64,000 bases of DNA from an uncultured Oscillospiraceae bacterium (GTDB taxonomy: Bacteria > Bacillota > Clostridia > Oscillospirales > Oscillospiraceae). Numbering within the stretch: position 1 is the first letter of the stretch; each line of letters begins with the position of its first letter. Below the pieces are notes generated by a model. The model saw nothing but the letters and a program-made list of their open reading frames with translations, ran no database searches and had not been told where the DNA came from. A program made the position numbers and the translations under genes. Shown piece by piece: positions 18,577-24,872 of this stretch. Where the stretch lies: contig CAKUBI010000006.1 in NCBI GenBank assembly GCA_934636865.1, positions 13,561-77,560 of the forward strand, in the 5' to 3' direction.

Positions 18577-19356
18577 ATGGAAGTTACATTTATAAATCCC
18601 GGTGTCGATTACATGATTCAGAGTATCATGCATTTTCAAGCCGAAGGAGAAGCTGAATTCTGGTCTGAACCTTTATACCATTTCTATCCGCAGCTTGACA
18701 GAACATTCGCTGCAAGCTTGCCAGTTGCAGAAAAAAGAGACTACATTGAACGTACCATGAGGGCTGCGTATGCTGAGTTGGAGAACACAATCAACGAGAA
18801 GGTGACCTTATATTCTCATCACTGGAACGCTTGCAAAGCGCAGATTACAGCTGCTTTATCAGAGGCTTTCAGCATAGATTGCACAGGCTTGTTTAATGAC
18901 CTGCGCTGCAATTTGAGTTTGAACCCTATTGAGCCGCGTTTTCTAAAAGAGCACTGCTATGACACATTCTATTTGAACAGCGCAAAGGGTGCCATTGGCG
19001 GTGGAATACATGAGATCATACACTTTATTTGGTTCTATGTATGGAGCCAGTTGTTTGGAGATAACTACGACGAATATGAGCGTCCCTCGCTCAAATGGAT
19101 ATTGAGCGAAATGGTGGTCGAATCCGTGATGAGAGATGAGCGGCTCAGCTCCATCAACCCATATTTCCCGAGAGAAAACGGTGGATGTGTCTATCCGTAT
19201 TTCTTCGATATGATGGTAGATGGGAAACCTATTCTTGACACATTGGACGCTATGTACAGAAGCCAGAATATTGAAGATTTTATGCGAAGCAGCTACGCCT
19301 ATTGTCAAGAGCATGAAGCAGTAATTCGAGAACATATTCTAAAGTCAGAGGGGTAA
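18577..19356 (+). CDS. Unknown protein with an HExxH motif
   Basis: A 259-residue protein I do not recognise. It contains HEIIH (in GGGIHEIIHFIWFYVW), the zinc-binding motif of many metallopeptidases, and about 40 residues later SEMVVESV, which could give a third Glu ligand; both are suggestive only. There is no signal peptide. GAGGTGA lies upstream of the ATG, so it could be translated. Base composition is clearly more AT-rich than the flanking operons and matches the rest of the island, pointing to horizontal transfer. Confidence 0.6.
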   Translation: MEVTFINPGVDYMIQSIMHFQAEGEAEFWSEPLYHFYPQLDRTFAASLPVAEKRDYIERTMRAAYAELENTINEKVTLYSHHWNACKAQITAALSEAFSIDCTGLFNDLRCNLSLNPIEPRFLKEHCYDTFYLNSAKGAIGGGIHEIIHFIWFYVWSQLFGDNYDEYERPSLKWILSEMVVESVMRDERLSSINPYFPRENGGCVYPYFFDMMVDGKPILDTLDAMYRSQNIEDFMRSSYAYCQEHEAVIREHILKSEG

Positions 19357-19359
19357 GTC

Positions 19360-19446
19360 ATACCTGACAACAGGAACTGGAATCGGCCAATACAGGCCAA
19401 ATTCTTCATAGATGAAAAAGGACTTGGCTTGATAAAAGCAAAAATG
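19360..19446 (+). pseudogene. Partial duplicate of the mobC-like gene
   Basis: Reading from 19360 gives PDNRNWNRPIQAKFF, then IDEKGLGLIKAKM, closely matching the first 29 codons of the gene at 19984. The start codon is ATA instead of ATG and the similarity stops after the Met codon. It forms a direct repeat with 19984-20070 on either side of the NUDIX gene. Confidence 0.7.
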
Positions 19447-19482
19447 ACAGCACTGAAACTGTGTGCGGAGGTAGAAAAAACA

Positions 19483-19959
19483 ATGAACAAAGATATGTGC
19501 GTAGTCTGTGACGATGGGATTTTGAATATTCGTGTCGGCGCAATCATCATGAAGGATGGAAAGATTTTGATGGTTGGCAATGACAGAGACTATCTCTACT
19601 CCGTTGGCGGCAGGGTAAAATTCGGTGAAACAGCAGAAGAGGCTGTCGTCCGTGAAGTGTTGGAGGAAACAGGCGTTCAGATGGAAATTGACCGCCTTGG
19701 CTTTGTGCATGAAAACTATTTCTATGGCGACGTGCCTTCCAATCGGAACAAGCTGATTTATGAGATTTCGCTTTTCTTCTATATGAAAGTGCCTGATGCT
19801 TTTGCGCCGATCAGTGAAAGCTTTATGGAGGATAACAGCAAAGAACATTTGGTGTGGGCTTCGCTCGATGAGGACATTAAGATGTATCCAGAATTCTTCA
19901 AGACCGAATTAAGGAATCCAACAGACACAGTAAAGCTTTTCACTACGGACAAGAGATAA
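19483..19959 (+). CDS. NUDIX hydrolase
   Basis: A 158-residue enzyme with the NUDIX box GGRVKFGETAEEAVVREVLE followed by ETG, matching Gx5Ex7REUxEExGU. Such proteins hydrolyse nucleoside diphosphates linked to another group; the substrate cannot be told. The ATG at 19483 has GGAGG eleven bases upstream; an earlier in-frame ATG at 19429 lies inside the duplicated mobC fragment and is unlikely. It sits between two copies of the mobC 5' end, so it looks like cargo or a later insertion in a mobile element. Confidence 0.85.
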   Translation: MNKDMCVVCDDGILNIRVGAIIMKDGKILMVGNDRDYLYSVGGRVKFGETAEEAVVREVLEETGVQMEIDRLGFVHENYFYGDVPSNRNKLIYEISLFFYMKVPDAFAPISESFMEDNSKEHLVWASLDEDIKMYPEFFKTELRNPTDTVKLFTTDKR

Positions 19960-19983
19960 CTGAACAGGAGCGGGATAGCATCT

Positions 19984-20178
19984 ATGCCAGACAACAGGAA
20001 TCGCAAGCGACCGATACAGGTCAAATTTTTCGTAGATGAAAGAGAACTCGGCTTGATAAAGGCGAGGATGGCGCAGCTTGGTATAGAGAATATGAGCGCC
20101 TACCTTCGCCAAGTGGCGATTGACGGATATGAGAAAAAACCGGATATGCCTGAACACCGTGAGCCGAAAAATCCCTGA
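19984..20178 (+). CDS. Truncated MobC-like relaxosome protein
   Basis: A 64-residue protein resembling the N-terminal ribbon-helix-helix part of MobC proteins from Clostridial mobilizable elements (VKFFVDERELGLIKARMAQL, then GIENMSAYLRQVAIDGYE). Full-length relatives are, as I recall, over 100 residues; here the C-terminal part is replaced by a short tail and a stop, and the DNA immediately continues into a serine-recombinase tail. This suggests an internal deletion joined the two genes. DNA binding alone may survive. Confidence 0.6.
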   Translation: MPDNRNRKRPIQVKFFVDERELGLIKARMAQLGIENMSAYLRQVAIDGYEKKPDMPEHREPKNP

Positions 20179-20179
20179 C

Positions 20180-20432
20180 TCACTTTCCGAAGATAGATTA
20201 ATCCATGAACAGGAACAACAGGCAGAGAATATAGAGCAGTTCGTTCAGCGGGTAAAGAGAAATAGCACCCTCACGGAGCTAACGCCCTATGCCCTCAGAG
20301 AGCTTATCAAGGCGGTCTATGTGGGATGCACCGGACAAGTCCAGCGGCAAGCGCAGGCAGAAGGTACATATCGAGTACGACCTTGTGGGCTACATTCCCG
20401 TGGATGAGCTGCTAAAAGCGGAACAGGCATGA
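20180..20432 (+). pseudogene. C-terminal remnant of a large serine recombinase, frameshifted
   Basis: The plus-strand reading ENIEQFVQRVKRNSTLTELT, then PYALRELIKAVYVG, matches the C-terminal region (DUF4368 type) of transposon serine recombinases such as the TnpX group. After VYVG the frame must shift by one base (an extra T near 20332) to continue as APDKSSGKRRQKVHIEYDLV and end at the TGA 20430-20432. The catalytic N-terminal and DNA-binding domains are absent. The element cannot excise by itself. Confidence 0.75.
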
Positions 20433-20451
20433 CCGAAATCATGCCTGTTCC
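20420..20451 (+). repeat. 13-bp perfect inverted repeat at the recombinase end
   Basis: GGAACAGGCATGA and TCATGCCTGTTCC flank a six-base loop; the recombinase stop codon lies in the left arm. There is no T tract after it, so termination is uncertain. Confidence 0.6.
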
Positions 20452-20463
20452 AAGAAATTTGAA

Positions 20464-20514
20464 TTTTACTGTCTTACCAGCAGACGGCTTCAGGCGTCTG
20501 TCTCTTGCTTTTTT
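20464..20514. repeat. Right boundary repeat of the decayed element
   Basis: Contains TTACTGTCTTA (20466-20476), GCGTCTGTCTC (20494-20504) and six T. It is the inverted partner of 17902-17947. Between the blocks a small hairpin CAGACG/CGTCTG occurs. The outer edge lies five bases beyond the pyrE stop codon. Confidence 0.55.
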
Positions 20515-20519
20515 ATCGC

Positions 20520-21170
20520 TTACCGCTTTCCCGCGCCGATCCAGGATTCGTCCGAGGGGTTGTCGCGGAACTGGAGGAGCCGCGCGACATCGTCGGGGTG
20601 GATATAGTCCTGCTCCGCCGCGACGGCGGCGATGACGTCGAAATTCGTCAGGCTGTGGTTTTTCACGTTCGCCGCGGCAAGGCGGTCGATGCCCTTTTGC
20701 ATGCCGTAGGTGAAGATGCTCGCGATGCCGAGCACCTCCGCGCCCGCCTCGCGCAGAACGTCCACAACGTCGAGCGCGCTGCCGCCCGTGGAGATGAGGT
20801 CCTCGATGACGACGACCTTCTGGCCCGGCTCGAGCCGGCCCTCGATCTGATTTTTGCGGCCGTGGTCCTTGCCGGACGCGCGCACATAGCCCATCGGAAG
20901 GCCCATCATATGTCCCACGATCGCCGCGTGCGCGATGCCCGCCGTGCTCGTGCCCATCAGGACCTCCACATCGGGATAGTCGGCGCGGATGACCTCGCAC
21001 AGCGCGCTTTCCACCTGCGTGCGCACCTCGGGCGCGGTCAGGATCAGGCGGTTGTCGCAGTACACCGGGCTCTTGATGCCGCTGGCCCAGGTGAAGGGCT
21101 CGTCCGGGCGGAAAAAGACGGCGCGGATGGAGAGCAGCCCCTCCGCGATCTTGCGTTCCAAATGCTCCAT
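20520..21170 (-). CDS. pyrE: Orotate phosphoribosyltransferase
   Basis: A 216-residue enzyme that converts orotate and PRPP to OMP. The PRPP-binding motif is visible as VVVIEDLISTGGSA, and YVRASGKDHGRKNQIEG carries the flexible catalytic loop lysines. It is the last gene of the pyr operon, 24 bases after the HAD gene. No convincing terminator follows on this strand before the boundary repeat of the neighbouring element, so the insertion may have removed or replaced it. Confidence 0.97.
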   Translation of the reverse strand: MEHLERKIAEGLLSIRAVFFRPDEPFTWASGIKSPVYCDNRLILTAPEVRTQVESALCEVIRADYPDVEVLMGTSTAGIAHAAIVGHMMGLPMGYVRASGKDHGRKNQIEGRLEPGQKVVVIEDLISTGGSALDVVDVLREAGAEVLGIASIFTYGMQKGIDRLAAANVKNHSLTNFDVIAAVAAEQDYIHPDDVARLLQFRDNPSDESWIGAGKR

Positions 21171-21194
21171 ATTCTCACTTCTCCTCTGAAATGG

Positions 21195-21845
21195 TTAATT
21201 TTTCGATAAAATCAGGCGCTCCACAGCCTCGGGCGTTTCGGCGATGTGCTCGGCCCCGGCGGAGGACAGCTCCTCGCGGCTGCCGTAGCCGTAGAGCACG
21301 CCGACGACGGGAAGCCCCGCAAGGTGGCCGCCGATCACGTCATGCTCGCGGTCGCCGACCATGACGGCGCGGGAGAGGTCCTCGCAGCCCGCCGCCCTGA
21401 GCGCGGCTTTGACGACGTTTACCTTTTTGCCCGCTTCCTTGTCGCCCTCGGGCGCGCCGCAGACGGCTTCAAAATACGGCGTCAGGCCAAAGTGCCCGAC
21501 GATGCGCACGGCCATGGTGTCGAGCTTCGACGTGGCGACAAAAAGCCGCTTGCCCTGCGATTTCAGGTGCGCGAGCAGCTCCGGGATGCCGGGGTAGGGT
21601 GCGTTGTCGATCCAGCCGTCCCTCTGGTAGTATTCGCGGAATTTCGCGACCGCCGCGTCCACGTCCTGCGGCGGGACGAAGCGCGCAAACGTCTCGCTCA
21701 GCGGCGGGCCGACGAAAAACGACAGCTCGCGCCAGTCGCGCTCGATGCCGAAGGCGCGCAGCGCGTACTGCCCGGCCTTCATGATGCCGGGACCGGACTC
21801 GGTCAGCGTGCCGTCCAGATCAAACAGAATGATATCCCAGCTCAT
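21195..21845 (-). CDS. HAD-family hydrolase, 5'-nucleotidase-like
   Basis: A 216-residue haloacid-dehalogenase phosphatase. The first motif is IILFDLDGTLTES with both catalytic aspartates; FVATSKLDTM is motif II, and AVMVGDREHDVIGG is motif IV. The alpha-helical cap after motif I (PGIMKAGQYALRAFGIERDW) resembles HAD 5'-nucleotidase-like proteins. It starts one base upstream of the end of pyrF in operon order and precedes pyrE, so a role in nucleotide or PRPP-related phosphate removal is inferred from context only. Confidence 0.85.
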   Translation of the reverse strand: MSWDIILFDLDGTLTESGPGIMKAGQYALRAFGIERDWRELSFFVGPPLSETFARFVPPQDVDAAVAKFREYYQRDGWIDNAPYPGIPELLAHLKSQGKRLFVATSKLDTMAVRIVGHFGLTPYFEAVCGAPEGDKEAGKKVNVVKAALRAAGCEDLSRAVMVGDREHDVIGGHLAGLPVVGVLYGYGSREELSSAGAEHIAETPEAVERLILSKN

Positions 21846-21846
21846 C

Positions 21847-22548
21847 TTAATCCCCCACAAACTCGCTGACGCAGCGGCGGTAGGCCACGACGGGGTCCTC
21901 CGCCTGCGTGATGGGGCGGCCGACGACGATGTAGTCCGAGCCGATCTCGCGCGCCTTTGCGGGCGTGGTGATGCGCACCTGGTCGTCCGCCTTCGCGTCG
22001 GCAAAGCGGATGCCGGGCGTGACGGTGACGAAGTCCTTCGTGCAGGTCTCGTGGATGCGGCCGGCTTCAAGCGGGGAGCAGACCACGCCGTCAAGACCGG
22101 CGGCCATGGCGTTTTTCGCGTAATCGAGGACCACTTCCTCAAGGGGGCGGTGGATGCCGATCTCATCCTCCATGCTCTGCTGGCTCGTGGAGGTGAGCTG
22201 CGTGACGGCGATGAGCATCGGGCGTGTGCCGTCCGCGCGGGTCAGACCCTCGAGCGCGGCAGACATCATCGCGCGCGTGCCGGGGGCGTGGAGGTTGACC
22301 ATGTCCACATCGAGAGACGAGAGCACGGCCATGGCCTTTTTCACGGTGTTGGGGATGTCGTGCAGCTTGAGATCGAGGAAGATCTTGTGGCCGCGGGCTT
22401 TGATCTCGCGCACGATCGCGGGGCCTTCGGCGTAGAAGAGCTCCATGCCGATCTTCACGAACGGCTTTTCGCCGGTGAAGCGGTCGAGAAATGCGAGTGT
22501 CTTTTCCCTGTTGTCAAAATCCAGTGCAATGATGACGTCTTTACCCAT
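21847..22548 (-). CDS. pyrF: Orotidine 5'-phosphate decarboxylase
   Basis: A 233-residue enzyme that decarboxylates OMP to UMP. The N-terminal [20 protein letters not shown] and the catalytic [16 protein letters not shown] (Asp and Lys pair) are clear. The ATG at 22548 is preferred over a GTG nine bases upstream because AGGAGG then sits eight bases before it; the GTG directly abuts the ribosome site. Its start overlaps the end of pyrD by eight bases. Confidence 0.97.
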   Translation of the reverse strand: MGKDVIIALDFDNREKTLAFLDRFTGEKPFVKIGMELFYAEGPAIVREIKARGHKIFLDLKLHDIPNTVKKAMAVLSSLDVDMVNLHAPGTRAMMSAALEGLTRADGTRPMLIAVTQLTSTSQQSMEDEIGIHRPLEEVVLDYAKNAMAAGLDGVVCSPLEAGRIHETCTKDFVTVTPGIRFADAKADDQVRITTPAKAREIGSDYIVVGRPITQAEDPVVAYRRCVSEFVGD

Positions 22549-23458
22549 GGTGGGCACCTCCTATGATATCGTTCAGATCGTTGATGTGATATTTCTGCAT
22601 GACGCGCGGCAGGTCCCCGACGATGCGGCGGCAGGCGCAGGGATCGACGAGGTTCGCCGCGCCCACCTCCACCGCGGCTGCGCCCGCGAGCATCATTTCG
22701 AGCACGTCCTCCGCGCTCGTGACGCCGCCAAGGCCGACGACGGGGATATTCACGGCTTCGTACACCTGCCAGACCATGCGCACCGCCAGCGGAAAGACCG
22801 CGGGGCCGGACATGCCGCCCGTGCCGTTGGCAAGCAGCGGCCTTCTGGTCTTGAGGTCCAGCCGCATGCCCATCACGGTGTTGATGAGACTGATGCCGTC
22901 CGCGCCCGCGTCCTCGCAGGCGCGCGCAATGTCCGCGATGCTCGTGACGTTCGGCGAGAGCTTGACGATGACGGGCTTATGGACGGCGTCCTTCACCGCG
23001 CGCGTGACCGCCGCGGCAGATGCCGGGTCGGTGCCGAAGCTCATCCCGCCGCCGTGGACGTTCGGGCACGAGATGTTCACCTCGAGCCAGCCGACCTGCG
23101 GGCAGGCGTCGAGCTTCTGACAGACCTCAACGTATTCATCGAGCGAAAAGCCGCTGACGTTTGCCATGACGGGCTTATGGAAGACCCGGGCGAGCCGCGG
23201 CAGCTCCTGCGCGATGACCGCGTCCACGCCGGGATTCTGGAGCCCCACGGCGTTGAGCATGCCGCTTTGCATCTCGGCGATGCGCGGCTGGGGATTGCCG
23301 GAGCGGGGCTCTTTCGTCGTCCCCTTGAAGGAGAACGTGCCGAGACAGTTGATGTCGTACAGCTGCGCGAACTCGTACCCGTAGCCAAACGTGCCGCTGG
23401 CGGGGATGACGGGATTGTCGAGCGGCAGACCGCAGAGTGAAACAGCGGTTTTTACCAT
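22541..23458 (-). CDS. pyrD: Dihydroorotate dehydrogenase, catalytic subunit
   Basis: A 305-residue FMN enzyme of class 1B, which works as a heterotetramer with PyrK and uses NAD+. [15 protein letters not shown] and [16 protein letters not shown] carry the FMN/substrate contacts; the class 1 catalytic Cys is expected in the loop after [32 protein letters not shown] is the phosphate-binding end. Start overlaps pyrK by seven bases and has GGAGGGAGGAG upstream. Confidence 0.97.
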   Translation of the reverse strand: MVKTAVSLCGLPLDNPVIPASGTFGYGYEFAQLYDINCLGTFSFKGTTKEPRSGNPQPRIAEMQSGMLNAVGLQNPGVDAVIAQELPRLARVFHKPVMANVSGFSLDEYVEVCQKLDACPQVGWLEVNISCPNVHGGGMSFGTDPASAAAVTRAVKDAVHKPVIVKLSPNVTSIADIARACEDAGADGISLINTVMGMRLDLKTRRPLLANGTGGMSGPAVFPLAVRMVWQVYEAVNIPVVGLGGVTSAEDVLEMMLAGAAAVEVGAANLVDPCACRRIVGDLPRVMQKYHINDLNDIIGGAHHG

Positions 23459-24180
23459 TGGATCTCCTCCCTCCGAAACACCGGGCCCTCGCGGCAGACG
23501 CGCTTCGGACCGTTTGCCGTTTCAATCGTGCAGCCCATGCACGCGCCGAAGCCGCAGCCCATGCGCGCTTCCAGACTGACCTGCCCCGGCCGGCCCGTCC
23601 GCTCGCAGAGCGCGCGGAGCATCGGCAGCGGCCCGCAGGCGCAGAAGGCGTCGTATTCCTCCGGCAGCGCGTCGGTCACAAAGCCGCGCACGCCGCAGCT
23701 TCCGTCCGCCGTCGCGATGATGGTCCGGACGCCGAGGGCCTTGAATTCCTCTTCATAAAAAACGTCCGCCGCCGTGTTGAAGCCGAGGACCGCCGTGGGC
23801 GCTTTGCCCGCGGCGGCGAGCCTTCTTGCAAGTCCATAGAGCGGGGCGGCGCCGATGCCGCCGCCGCAGAGCAGCGGCGCGCTGCCGCAGGCGGCAACGT
23901 CAAAGCCGTTGCCGAGACCGCAAAGCGCGTCGATCGTCTGCCCAATGGTGCAGCGGGAGAGCGCGTCCGTGCCGCCGCCGACCACCTTATAAAGGAGCGT
24001 CACGCCCGCTTCGTCCCAGTCGCAGACGGAGATTGGCCGGCGCAGGAAAAAGCCGGGAACGCGCAGCTCGAGAAACTGCCCCGGCGCGGTGATGGCCGAG
24101 GGATCGCCCGTCAGGCGCAGGCGGTAAACGCCCGAAGCGATGGGCTTATTTTCGGCGATGGTATAGGTCACGTCCTGCAA
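23452..24180 (-). CDS. pyrK: Dihydroorotate dehydrogenase electron transfer subunit
   Basis: A 242-residue FAD and [2Fe-2S] protein that passes electrons from PyrD to NAD+. The flavin domain comes first (FFLRRPISVCDWD), then the NAD domain (LLCGGGIGAAPLYGLARRL). Near the C-terminus the iron-sulfur ligands are visible in MGCGFGACMGCTIET and the later KRVC. The start codon is TTG, with GAGGAGGG six bases upstream; no ATG lies nearby in frame. It is the first enzyme gene of the operon, 18 bases after the attenuator. Confidence 0.96.
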   Translation of the reverse strand: MQDVTYTIAENKPIASGVYRLRLTGDPSAITAPGQFLELRVPGFFLRRPISVCDWDEAGVTLLYKVVGGGTDALSRCTIGQTIDALCGLGNGFDVAACGSAPLLCGGGIGAAPLYGLARRLAAAGKAPTAVLGFNTAADVFYEEEFKALGVRTIIATADGSCGVRGFVTDALPEEYDAFCACGPLPMLRALCERTGRPGQVSLEARMGCGFGACMGCTIETANGPKRVCREGPVFRREEIQW

Positions 24181-24197
24181 TGAAGTCCCTCCTCAAG

Positions 24198-24246
24198 AAA
24201 AAATCCCGGCTTCGGAAGATGCAACAAAAACATCATCGAGACCGGG
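24198..24246 (-). terminator. Attenuator terminator of the pyr operon
   Basis: On the minus strand CCCGGTCTCGATGATG pairs with CATCTTCCGAAGCCGGG (one small bulge) around a T-rich loop and is followed by six U. It lies between the promoter and pyrK, so transcription must read through it to express the operon. The stop codon of the 41-codon leader lies within its 5' arm. Confidence 0.8.
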
Positions 24247-24358
24247 AAATAAGATCATATTCAAAGGCATCGGCAGCGGAATGAACGGCGGCGGAAACAG
24301 CCGAAGGAAACACGCGGAGCGGGAAAGCAGAGGCGTTTTTCAAACGGTAGCGCATCAT
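24233..24358 (-). CDS. pyr operon leader peptide
   Basis: A 41-codon open reading that starts with two ATG codons five bases after a full AAGGAGG and ends with TGA at 24235-24233, inside the 5' arm of the attenuator hairpin. It begins MMRYRLKNASAFPLRVFPSA and ends DLISRSR. A ribosome finishing this frame would cover the 5' arm and block the terminator, the logic known for the 44-residue PyrL of enterobacterial pyrBI, where low UTP slows polymerase and keeps it close to the ribosome. The RNA before the hairpin has several UUU runs. A second frame from an ATG at 24362 also stays open for 33 codons but starts too close to the ribosome site. Confidence 0.65.
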   Translation of the reverse strand: MMRYRLKNASAFPLRVFPSAVSAAVHSAADAFEYDLISRSR

Positions 24359-24386
24359 TCATTCCTCCTTGCCGTGTTTTCGGTGC

Positions 24387-24415
24387 ATTATACGGGAAAA
24401 TGGCGGGAATGTCAA
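24387..24415 (-). promoter_or_regulatory. Promoter of the pyr operon
   Basis: Perfect consensus TTGACA (24415-24410), 17-base spacer, TATAAT (24392-24387) on the minus strand. Transcription should begin near 24380, giving a leader RNA of about 180 bases before the attenuator ends. No PyrR-binding loop (ARUCCnGnGAGGYU type) was found. Confidence 0.85.
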
Positions 24416-24624
24416 GCACGGATATTCAGGAACCGGGCGTGGAGGGAGAAAATATGCAAGGCTCTCATGGATACTTGCCGATGCTGCATTTTTTTGGCGG
24501 AAAAACGCGGAGAAATGTGCGCTGTATTGGTGTAAAGTGCTCTAAAATTCCGGACAGTGCGAAAAGGAATCGCATGCTTTTCAACGAAAATCGGCGCCGG
24601 TGGGCGAAATGTAAGATTATTCGG

Positions 24625-24653
24625 TTGACAATCGGGGTTCAGGCTCTTATACT
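24625..24653 (+). promoter_or_regulatory. Promoter of the aromatic amino acid operon
   Basis: TTGACA (24625-24630), 17-base spacer, TATACT (24648-24653). It is divergent from the pyr promoter; about 210 bases separate the two -35 boxes, and nothing else was recognised in between. Confidence 0.85.
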
Positions 24654-24692
24654 GAGGGCAACGACATTCCACGAACGGAGAAACAGCACAAA

Positions 24693-24746
24693 ATGAAGAG
24701 CATTTTCGTTTTTGCATACTATTATTACTTTACTATCCAGTCATAG
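24693..24746 (+). CDS. Tyr/Phe leader peptide of the aro operon
   Basis: A 17-codon reading, MKSIFVFAYYYYFTIQS, between the promoter and the attenuator. Seven of 17 codons are Tyr or Phe, including four Tyr in a row followed by Phe. This is the signature of ribosome-mediated attenuation: stalling at Tyr or Phe codons when charged tRNA is scarce should alter RNA folding and prevent the terminator at 24798 from forming. A CGGAG ribosome site lies 12 bases upstream. The genes downstream make exactly Tyr and Phe. Confidence 0.85.
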   Translation: MKSIFVFAYYYYFTIQS

Positions 24747-24773
24747 TAAGGCTAATTTGTGATGCAGCGAAAA
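24703..24773 (+). promoter_or_regulatory. Candidate alternative RNA structures in the aro leader
   Basis: TTACTAT (24730-24736) and ATAGTAA (24743-24749) form a perfect hairpin over the end of the leader peptide. A wider pairing is possible between TTTTCG/TGCAT (24703-24717) and ATGCA/CGAAAA (24762-24773), placing the Tyr codons in the loop. Which fold acts as antiterminator could not be settled by eye. Confidence 0.4.
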
Positions 24774-24797
24774 GGAACTCTTAAAAGAGAGCAGTTG

Positions 24798-24832
24798 ATG
24801 CGGCACAGGTTAGACCTGTGCCGCATTTTTTT
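24798..24832 (+). terminator. Attenuator terminator of the aro operon
   Basis: A perfect 13-bp stem ATGCGGCACAGGT / ACCTGTGCCGCAT with a TAG loop and seven T, 41 bases before the aroF ATG and after the Tyr/Phe leader peptide. Confidence 0.92.
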
Positions 24833-24872
24833 GTTTCAGTGACTATTTACGATCCATAAGGAGGACATTATC

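Noticed and set aside
24181..24415. PyrR-binding RNA in the pyr leader
   Set aside because: No match to the PyrR binding loop was found on the transcribed strand, and the leader reading with overlapping hairpin gives a simpler account.
24400..24696. A 98-codon plus-strand reading between the pyr and aro promoters
   Set aside because: It crosses both promoter regions, has no ribosome site and no family resemblance.
24660..24872. T-box riboswitch in front of aroF
   Set aside because: No specifier-loop or conserved T-box sequence (AGGGUGGUACCGCG type) is present; the Tyr/Phe reading frame explains the terminator better.
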